64,000 nt of DNA from positions 119,326 through 183,325 of the forward strand of contig JAENRP010000065.1 in NCBI GenBank assembly GCA_024741835.1. The letters run 5' to 3'. Under the pieces are notes generated by a model that did not search any database, was not told the origin of the DNA, and worked only from the letters and a program-made list of their open reading frames with translations. Source of the DNA: Diplocarpon mali (Eukaryota > Ascomycota > Leotiomycetes > Helotiales > Drepanopezizaceae). The translations under genes and the position numbers were made by a program. How positions within the stretch are numbered: position 1 is the stretch's first letter; each line of letters begins with the position of its first letter. This document shows, piece after piece, positions 56,307-64,000 of this stretch.

Positions 56307-57152
56307 ATGCTTTTAAAGAACTTATAAATGGTTTTGTCTGCTATAATAGGGGATAAATAAGTATTAGTTATAAACTTCTCTTAGGATAGTAGAGCTATTA
56401 TATTATTAGAGAGCTTTAAATCGACTTACGTAGCCTTAGGAGATATAAAGTAATAAAAACTCCTTTCAGCTTATGCGAATGCCATTAGTAACCTTTCAAC
56501 CTAAGTGGCCCTTGGAATTCTCTAATTTAATAACTTCTTAATTAAAGAATTAAAACTAAAGGGAATCTCTAGAAAGGAATTCTTAGTTAATGTAGATTAA
56601 TACATAACCTTGGCCGATACTTTTAAAACGGATTAAGATAAAAGAGAAGAATCTATTTGATAATTAGATAATTTAGCTATTAATAAGAGAGGACTCCTAT
56701 TTCGTTTGCGCTTTTTAATAAATATTGATTCTAATAATAGAAGATAAGTATTATTAAAAATTCTTAAGGAAAATACTCCTACTACTAGAGCTATTTAGAT
56801 TCTCAATTTCTTTATTATTTAAGAAGGAGTAGTAAAATTCTGAGGCAATCGAATTCGCAGTCGCAGATTTGTAGGCCTATTTAATATAGTATTTATAACA
56901 GCTAATAAGGCTATAAAAAGATCAAATTAGGCTATAGATATTACCTTACCTAATAGTACTATTATTAATATGCTAGGGCTTTGCGCTTCTACTTATAGTT
57001 TGCTTATTTTAAAAGAGAACTGGACTCTTATAATAGGGTTTAGATGAGATTTCTTTAATAATAAAGAAAGGAATTGGTTATTTATAGTTAAGCCTGCTTT
57101 AAAATTCGCTTCTTAATCTAAAGATATAATAAGTGCTAAACTATATGATTTA

Positions 57153-57175
57153 ACTCGCAGTCCTAGACTAAGAGT
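57153..57175. repeat. PAL palindrome in GEL-e ORF-F (codon 283)
   Basis: ACTCGCAGTCC / AGACTAAGAGT, read T-R-S-P-R-L-R-V; counterpart of ORF-A codon 297. Confidence 0.85.
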
Positions 57176-58538
57176 TAGAAATGAGAATTTTAAAACTAGA
57201 CCTAACTTGCCTTTTGCTAAAATGATTTTAAAAACCGCTGCTAAATAAACTGCTTAAACGCTTAGCGCAGCCTCTTTAGAATTTTCAGAATCTTTAAAGG
57301 ACTTTCCTTTAGCTAAACGACCTATTTTAGCTCGACCTTTAAAAAGGATAGATCGTTCGATAGCTACCTTAGCTAATTTGCAATTTAAAACCAAAGGATT
57401 ATGCGCTCGCTTAGACTCCTTCTCTAATAACTTAAAGGAGCTAATTCTTAACTTCTTTATATCTATATGCAACTATTTTAGAAATAATAATATAAGGGAA
57501 GACCCTATTCCTACTACTTTAAAGATAATTAAGAGAGCTATTAAATAGATTTAATAGCTTATCTTAAATAAGTTCGCCTTTATAAATATTATTTAATTCT
57601 TTAATAATTATAAAAGTTAAGAACCTAATCTCTCAAATACTAAGCGAGACTATTTTATCTTATAAGAAAGAGAATGCGAAAAGGAATCTATTAATTAAGA
57701 CATTTATAATTATAGCAATATGCTTCAATCGGTCATTCTTAACCTTGAGCTTAAAGAATAATATAATATTCAAGTGTCCTTTATAATAAAGACTCGCTTT
57801 TAATAGTATCTTCCTAGCGTAGGAATCGAAGGGAGAAGACTTTGCGACCTTTATATTTGCTCTCTTTCGGTTTACTATAGTCTTAATTATAAAGGATTTG
57901 ATATTAATAAAACTATTAAATACCTCGAACTTCTTTATATAATAGAAGATATTAATCTTTTTCTAATCTACCCTAATAATTAGTTCTTTATCTTTTTAAA
58001 GATATGCAAATCCAACCTATTAATAATAGAAGCATCTTTAAGTGCTATAAAATTTAAGGCTGATCCTAAAGCTTTAAAGGCGTTAAAGCCGATTGAATAA
58101 AACAATTCTTTCTTTTTAATATTATTAAGTAATAAATAGCAAGAGGAAATAGAGGAAGAAGGGTCAATTATAATGCCTGAACCCTTTAGATACCGCTTTC
58201 TAACTGACAATTTTACTATTGATAATAGTGCTTTTATAAGTATATTCCTCTCTATTATAAGATAAGAAGTAGAGATATACCTTTATTACTTCTATCCTAT
58301 AGATAATGCAACTTTTATACCTTCTTATTTTCTTTATAATATAATATTCAGCCTTACTTAATAAGTCCTTCGGATGCATTATAGACTCTACCTCTTAGCT
58401 ATAATAGCAAAAAGTAAAGGAGCCTATTAGCTTATAGCCTACCTTAAACCTCCTTAATTAATTGGCCTTAGTCTTTATAATTAAGTTATTTTAATAAAAA
58501 AAGATGCAAGTGCTACTAATAAAGAAATTCCGATTTTT

Positions 58539-58561
58539 ACTTGCAGTCCTAGCCTATAAGT
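58539..58561. repeat. PAL palindrome in GEL-e ORF-F (codon 745)
   Basis: ACTTGCAGTCC / AGCCTATAAGT, read T-C-S-P-S-L-x-V; counterpart of ORF-A codon 769. Confidence 0.85.
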
Positions 58562-59423
58562 CAATTTTATTAAAAAGCAAGTCTTAGATTATTAGATCTT
58601 ACCAATCAGATAAGGGCCAGCTTCTAGAAGCCTTAATAAGTAGGTCGGCTCTTAGTCGATTATAAAACTCACTCTATCTGCGAAGAAGATGAGTCGATGG
58701 ACTTCTTAAGCACTTAGTTTAAAATCTCAATTAGCTTAAATAATCGCAAAGTTGAAGCAAAAGGAGATCTTACAACCTATTACTAATAATAGCAATCTAA
58801 TTATAGTAATAATAAAATAGAAATACCTTTTTAAAATGCTTTCGGATAATTCTTATAGGACTAATAGTTTTATAGCCTTTTGCAATAACTATACGGCCGT
58901 TCTTAATAAGAATACCTTAGAAAATAAGACTTAAATCTTCGATTTTATCTTTTTAGTCTTTGCTTTAAAGCAACTTCTAGTACCTCGATAGATTAATATA
59001 AGTAGAACTATTGCACCTTTTAAGGTAGCTTTTCATCTTAAGAACTGCGGTAGCCTTTTTAAAGCTATTATTAGTTAATACTCTTAAATAGATCTATTAG
59101 TTATAATCAAAGTATAGGAGTTGTTTCTTTTTAATAAAGACGAATTGAAAATCCACCTTATAAAATATAATCAGAAGCTCTTTAATACCTTTATTAAAGC
59201 TTAGATAAACATTATAAATACTAAGTCGCTTCTTTATAGACTTAAGTCTTAAGGATAGCGCAATAAAGTAAATACTATTTAAGAGCCTAATATACTAATT
59301 AATAAAGGCATTATTATAAGAAAATTTAAAAAAGAGATAAACTAAGACTCTAGTATAGTATTAGACCTTGATTTAAGAACCAATCCCCTATTTTTACCCT
59401 TAAGCTTAGAAACGCTAAGACTG

Positions 59424-59446
59424 ACTCGCAAGCCTGGCCTGCGAGT
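59424..59446. repeat. PAL palindrome in GEL-e ORF-F (codon 1040)
   Basis: Best-kept copy: ACTCGCAAGCC, T, GGCCTGCGAGT, one mismatch between arms. Read T-R-K-P-G-L-R-V. Counterpart of ORF-A codon 1043. Confidence 0.9.
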
Positions 59447-59624
59447 GAGGTTAGACTTAGCTAGCTTAAGCCTATAAGATAATTCAAATGAACCTTAGTC
59501 ACCAAATCTAAGGGTACTAATAGAAGATCCTTTAAAAGAGGTCCTTAAAGCTAAGAAATCGCCGAGAAATAAGAACTAACGCAAGAGAAGAAGACTCTAA
59601 AGTAATAATAGAACTGACAATTGA

Positions 59625-60186
59625 GTCGACTTAAGCCTAGAGAATTAAGTCTACTACCTCCCCCTTTAAAAACTATTTAAAGAGATTGCGAATTAGAAGT
59701 TGAAATTTTTAAAGATTATCTACTTTTTATATACCTATACCTCTTTATTCTTAACCTATTGTTCTATTTTATATATATTCTTTATTTACTTTACTCTTTA
59801 TATAATTTATTCTTTAATTATTCCCTTTGTATATAACTTTCTAACGCTTACCTTTGAAATGTCTTCCTTACCTTTAACAATTGTCATTTACCAATTGTAG
59901 GTCCTTATATATATCATACCCTACTTTTGTTCCTACTTCTAAGCTTATTATACCTACTTTTCCTATGTGTACTAGCGCGATTTCAAACTCTATAAATAAG
60001 CCTCTCCTTGTACTACGATTTTACTTTTTTTACTTTTTCTATAACCCTACTAGACCTATAATACTAGTACTACTACTATTATCTTTTATTATTAATCTTT
60101 TCTAGTATAAGCCTCTTATATTATTAATCTTTCTTAAATAATCATCTCTTTGTTTAGAACTACTTCCCCTTATTAAATAATTCATT
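59625..60186 (+). other. Spacer between ORF-F and ORF-A (GEL-e)
   Basis: T-rich, non-coding. Short chance frames occur on both strands but differ from GEL-d. Confidence 0.65.
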
Positions 60187-61074
60187 ATAATACTATTGAG
60201 CTTAAGCAAGAGAGCCATACCTAAGAAGAACATATCAGTTGTAGCTTTAGGTAGCAAACCCTTAAACACTGCTAATAATAAACTAATATTAAAGGGTAAC
60301 TTTTTATAAGATAGAAAAGCTCTAAGATCATTAGAAGATGTGGTAAGCACCTATAAAACGTTAGGTGAAATAGAATAGCAAGTATTTTTAAACTTATTTA
60401 TAAAAGTATTAAACTATAGAATTTCTACTATAAAAGAAGGATTTTTAGGCTTTGATGATTTTCTTAAGAATAAGCTTAAAATAAAAGGGATCAATTGTGA
60501 AAAATTTCTATAGGAATATTAAAGGTATATTAATTCTATAGATTTGTTTTAGAAAAATCGAAATAAGAAGAATAAGTATATAAAAAGATTATTATAGTTT
60601 ATAAGTAGCACTTATAGTACACTTTTCCAGACCTACTTTATAACTGATATTACTATTAATAATGCCTTATAAGGGCTTGGTAAAATCTTTAAGATATACC
60701 AACTTATAGCAAAGGCTATATAAGTATTGAATTATTTCACTATTTAAGAAGGTATGAAAAAGCTGTAAGAAAATAGCATTAAAGGTAGAAAATTTATTAG
60801 GTTCTTAAGTACTATTATACACTCTACTATTTAGACTATAAAAGATGAACCCTTGTAGTATAATAATTTTGCACTTCCTAATTAAACTGTTTTAAATATA
60901 CTTAGCCTCTAATAGTCGCAATATAGTCTACTTATTATAAAAGAAAAGATGACTTATCTTATTGAGTATACTATAAATTACTTCGACAATAAGTTAGAGA
61001 GATAGGAGTTTATTATCCCTATTACTTTAAAAATGCTACTACCCTTAATAGGAATAACTGATAAGGAGAATTTA

Positions 61075-61097
61075 ACTCATAGGCCTGGCTTATAAGT
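61075..61097. repeat. PAL palindrome in GEL-e ORF-A (codon 297)
   Basis: ACTCATAGGCC / GGCTTATAAGT, read T-H-R-P-G-L-x-V. Confidence 0.85.
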
Positions 61098-61260
61098 GGA
61101 ATTAGCATATAAGGAGAATGTCCCTAAGCCAGAGGTGCCTATGATACTAGGAACTTAAGCAGCTAACCTGCTTAACTACTATTCCTTTAACTTAGACGAA
61201 TTTGAGTTACTATCTTTAGAAATACCTTAAATACTTTAAATACTAGTAGTAAAGAAAATG

Positions 61261-61283
61261 ACTCGCGGGCCTGGCCTATAGGT
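61261..61283. repeat. PAL palindrome in GEL-e ORF-A (codon 359)
   Basis: ACTCGCGGGCC / GGCCTATAGGT, read T-R-G-P-G-L-x-V. No PAL at the matching place in ORF-F. Confidence 0.85.
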
Positions 61284-62490
61284 TAATATACGTAATATTA
61301 TAGACTTAGAAGATGAATTATCTAATAAAGAAATAGGCATTATCACTAATATATTGGAAATTTTTAATAATATTAAAAAGGATACCGCCGATATTGTGCA
61401 ATCTTTCCCTAATAACTTGCAAAAATTTGTTCTTAAATTCTATAAGTTAATAATAAAGCGTTTAAGAAAAGAAGGTCAGGGAGAAGTCTTATTAGCATAA
61501 GAAGGGATAATAAGAGCCGTTAAGTAGATTATAAAATTACTATAAGACGAATTTTCTATAGATAATATTATACAGTTCTTTATTAAGTATAAGAAATTGA
61601 AGGGTGACTTTTATATTCTTAAGGAGAAATCCGAAGTTAATACGAATATCATCTTTATAGAATATTATTAGGTCCCCTTTAATATAAAGATAATACTATA
61701 GTATAGTAATAGTTTTAAGATAGTAGTAATATTGGAAATAAAGATAAGACTTGCAAAGTTTGTAATAGGAATGTTTAAGGACTTCAATTTTGAAAAGTTC
61801 TACGCCCTTTATAAACGCCAATATACGTAGTACTATAGATTGGCAATAATAGGCCTTACTAATAAAGATGTGTTGTCTAATATCTATAAATTTTGCACCG
61901 CTCTTAACCCAACCTTGTTTTTATTACATTTAGGAAATTATGCAATTATAGCTACTAGCAATAGAATAGTAAGCTAAGTTAAGAAGGATATATCGTTAGG
62001 CTTCTTTAAGTTCAGAGTAGCACCTAAAGCCCTTAAATTATTCTATAATATTATATAGACCCCTGTTTAGTATAACGCTATACTGACTATTGATAACTTT
62101 ATATTATTCTGCAGCAAAGGCTTTTTAAATATGCCTAAGTTGTTTAGCTGCGCCTTTTTAAGCGCTATGCGCACGTATAATTATAGTAATTGTAGAAAGA
62201 ATTCATTTTTAATATTAGTATAAGAAGAATTAGAAATATACTAATACTACTTCCGGACCTTAGATAAGAAGCTAAACCTCCCCTTTGCCTACCTCTATAA
62301 TATGACTTATAGCTTAATATAATAGATACTAAAGATATATTATAGATTGTACTTAGGTGCTTTACTAACTTAATATAAGTCTTTATATAAACTAATAATA
62401 TATCTTAAGCTTATATAGTTTATTAAAATTGACTACTACTTAAGAGTTATTACTATTAAGATTAATATTAATATAAGATTTATAAGATTG

Positions 62491-62513
62491 ACTCCTAGGC
62501 CCGGCTCGCGGGT
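62491..62513. repeat. PAL palindrome in GEL-e ORF-A (codon 769)
   Basis: ACTCCTAGGCC / GGCTCGCGGGT, read T-P-R-P-G-S-R-V. Confidence 0.85.
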
Positions 62514-63312
62514 CAATCCACCTGATAATAGAACTATTGACTACTATATGATTCTAGCAGCTAAACAATCGACTGGAGAATTCGCTATTTAGGAAAAATC
62601 TTATAAATTATCAAATCTTATACCTTAATGCCTTAAGAATGCTTAATAGATCTTATTAAATCTGGCTTAAAATATAGTATAATAGAAAGAATTGAACACT
62701 AAAGAGAAGATACTTCTAAAGGAGTATATCTCTAATAAGACGATTCTGTTCTCTATATTTATTAGATAAGGTACGTTTATTAATATAGAATCTGCTAAAG
62801 AACTAGGAAAAGGTGGCTTTCTTATTATTAATAATAATTATATAGAAGTTATTAGCAATAACTTATTAGAGAATGGCATAGACTTAAAAGATTTTCTTAT
62901 TGATTCTATTAGTATAAAGAGACCTAGCACTGTAAGATAGAGTATTACTAGAGAATCGTTAGCTAAATTTCGTATAATGCTTAGTATAATAAAAGGAGGC
63001 CTACTATTAAAGGCACTTGTAAGGAAACGGCTATAAAACGATCTATTAATAGTAATGATAGTAAAGGAGTTGTTTTCTAAAGATATGACTTAGTTGATAA
63101 TATATCTAAAGAAGTATAAGTAGGAACTTTTTAATAATTTCACCTACACTTAAAAGCTAATTCAATAGTTAGAGCTATAACTATATAGGAATAAGTCCTG
63201 GACTAAGACGAAAGGCATTAATAATAACATTAAGGCTAATAATATAATCGATAAGATAATCCTTCTTAAAAAGTATAGTACTAAGAAACCTTATACTAAA
63301 CCCTCTGATATA

Positions 63313-63335
63313 ACTCCTAGGCCTAGCCTGCAACT
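63313..63335. repeat. PAL palindrome in GEL-e ORF-A (codon 1043)
   Basis: ACTCCTAGGCC / AGCCTGCAACT, read T-P-R-P-S-L-Q-L. Confidence 0.85.
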
Positions 63336-63660
63336 TGTATTAACCAAAGGTAAAGAAAAGGAAGTATTATCTATTAAATTGCCCGCCTTATCTCCCTCTA
63401 TAGTAGAAGACTCTTTAAAGAATAATAATGATAATAAAGAGGATAATAATAATAATACTATAATATAAGTCTCCTTCCTTATTAGCAGAAGCTATTAAAC
63501 TATATTAGCATCTTTATAAAATACTAAAGCTCTTATAATACTAAGACCGGACTCTTCTAATATTAATAGTAAACTATTAAGAAGAAGTAGGCGCTTTATA
63601 AAGAGAGTATTATCTAATAATAGTTCTCCCTATCCTTTAAAGAGAACTAAGGAAAATTAA

Positions 63661-63964
63661 TATTTAGGTTAGTACTATTTTTAATTGTTTTTGCAACTCT
63701 ATAGCTTGTTTATTTGTTTTGCTAATTTCGTTTTCTAACTCCTAGGCCTGGCCTATAGGTGAAAAGTGTATAAAAAAAAAAAAAACTCTTTTTTTTTTCC
63801 TTTTACCTTTAATAATAATATAGCCCTAGTTTAGGCCTTTTAATATATTAGTTTTCTCGCACTTAGGGTTTGATAGTAATTGATATACTATTGCCTTGAC
63901 CTATATTGTTTTATATTCTTTACTAATAGTAGTAAGGGCTACTACTTTTATTATTTAGGATATA
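63661..63964 (+). other. GEL-e trailer
   Basis: Non-coding; PAL at 63738, A-tract at about 63771-63785, then AT-rich sequence to the LTR. Same layout as GEL-a and GEL-d. Confidence 0.7.
63738..63760. repeat. PAL palindrome in GEL-e trailer
   Basis: ACTCCTAGGCC / GGCCTATAGGT. Confidence 0.85.
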
Positions 63965-64000
63965 TATAAAGACCTAAGATAGATAGGTCTTATAATATAT
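63965..64000 (+). repeat. GEL-e 3' LTR, first 36 bp
   Basis: TATAAAGACCTAAGATAG..., same start as 48485; the rest is beyond the window. Confidence 0.8.

Larger units (their letters stand above)
56307..59624 (+). pseudogene. GEL-e ORF-F, accessory gene of unknown function
   Basis: ATG 56307 to TGA 59622-59624, 1105 codons plus stop; identical length in GEL-d. Stops inside are nearly all TAA/TAG at presumed Gln. N-terminal signature Y-V-A-L-G-D-I-K-Q-Q near codon 50 matches ORF-A Y-K-T-L-G-E-I-E-Q-Q. A mid-region E-V-E-I-Y-L-Y-Y-F...L-Y-N-I-I-F-S-L matches E-L-E-I-Y-Q-Y-Y-F...L-Y-N-M-T-Y-S-L. The C-terminal block K-V-Q-E-L-F..K-D-E-L is also shared. Basic tail KSPRNKNQRKRRRL suggests a nuclear or nucleic-acid role, by inference only. 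No known domain recognised. Confidence 0.8.
60187..63660 (+). pseudogene. GEL-e ORF-A, accessory gene of unknown function
   Basis: Probable start ATA 60187 (ATG changed on the other strand), stop TAA 63658-63660: 1157 codons. In-frame stops are mostly TAA/TAG. It is paralogous to ORF-F along its length: V-S-T-Y-K-T-L-G-E-I-E-Q-Q near codon 55, L-N-I-L-S-L near codon 235, the Y-Y-F/L-Y-N-M block near codon 715, L-L-K/V-K-E-L-F near codon 955. It has four in-frame PALs, an Asp/Asn-rich stretch near codon 1080 and a basic C-terminus (SPYPLKRTKEN). No known domain recognised. Confidence 0.8.
48485..64000 (+). mobile_element. GEL-e: near-complete giant LTR retrotransposon
   Basis: Runs from 5' LTR (48485-48729) through leader, gag-protease, RT-RNase H-integrase, ORF-F, spacer, ORF-A and trailer to a 3' LTR that starts at 63965 and is cut by the window end. 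The two LTR starts (TATAAAGACC) have the same orientation, so this is one element, not two. Total length with a full 3' LTR would be about 15.7 kb. It holds 14 PALs. It is inserted in GEL-d. Confidence 0.85.

Noticed and set aside
59700..60350. Three short open frames (59700-59900, 59881-60105 on +, 60102-60350 on -)
   Set aside because: They lie in the T-rich spacer between ORF-F and ORF-A or antisense to ORF-A, are not conserved in GEL-d, and show no domain.

Overview
The window is a gene-free, AT-rich block of nested, dead LTR retrotransposons. It looks like the repeat compartment of a filamentous ascomycete (Pezizomycotina) with repeat-induced point mutation (RIP). CpA is depleted and TpA enriched. 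The old reading frames stay aligned for thousands of bases, but nearly every Gln (CAA/CAG) and many Trp codons have become TAA/TAG. I see no host gene, tRNA, rRNA or CRISPR array. The species cannot be named from this sequence. Element names used here (GEL, Gyp, Cop, TRIM, PAL) are local labels.

Layout. 1-2647: 3' end of a giant Ty3/gypsy-type element (GEL-a, +), holding a 516-bp terminal-repeat miniature element (TRIM, 281-796). 2648-4922: copia element CopE-L (-), interrupted by GEL-a. 4923-39442: GEL-b (-), split by three insertions: CopE-L, the chromovirus Gyp1 (6924-13776, itself holding a 440-bp solo LTR) and the copia element CopD (13949-37703). CopD in turn holds GEL-c (14897-24256, a gag-only GEL derivative that contains the chromovirus Gyp2, 17341-23704) and the chromovirus GypH (29588-36769, -). 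39443-40457: the 5' part of a second copia copy, CopE-R. 40458-48484: 3' half of GEL-d (-). 48485-64000: GEL-e (+), nearly complete and cut only inside its 3' LTR by the window edge. Target-site duplications support the nesting: TTTAT (Gyp1), GTACT (Gyp2), GTCTT (CopD), GAATA (GypH), CTAG (GEL-c), GGTGC/AGTGC (TRIM), CCTTC (solo LTR).

Four things stand out. (1) GEL is unusually long (over 15.5 kb between LTRs). Downstream of gag-pol, in the same sense, it carries two long open frames, ORF-F (1105 codons) and ORF-A (about 1157 codons). They are paralogues of each other, and I recognise no known family. (2) A 23-bp perfect-palindrome repeat (PAL; arms ACTCGCAGGCC and GGCCTGCGAGT around one base) occurs about 41 times. 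It lies inside coding regions of three unrelated retroelement families (GEL, GypH, CopE) and is nearly always read in the same frame as T-x-x-P-x-L-x-V. It resembles the in-frame palindromic elements known from Rickettsia. (3) CopD has an extra sense-strand frame (about 430 codons) between pol and its 3' LTR that I cannot assign. (4) GEL-c is a short gag-only derivative with intact LTRs.

All coding sequences are pseudogenes in their present state. Boundaries given to the base come from LTR ends, target duplications or frame comparison between copies. Domain boundaries inside polyproteins are approximate.
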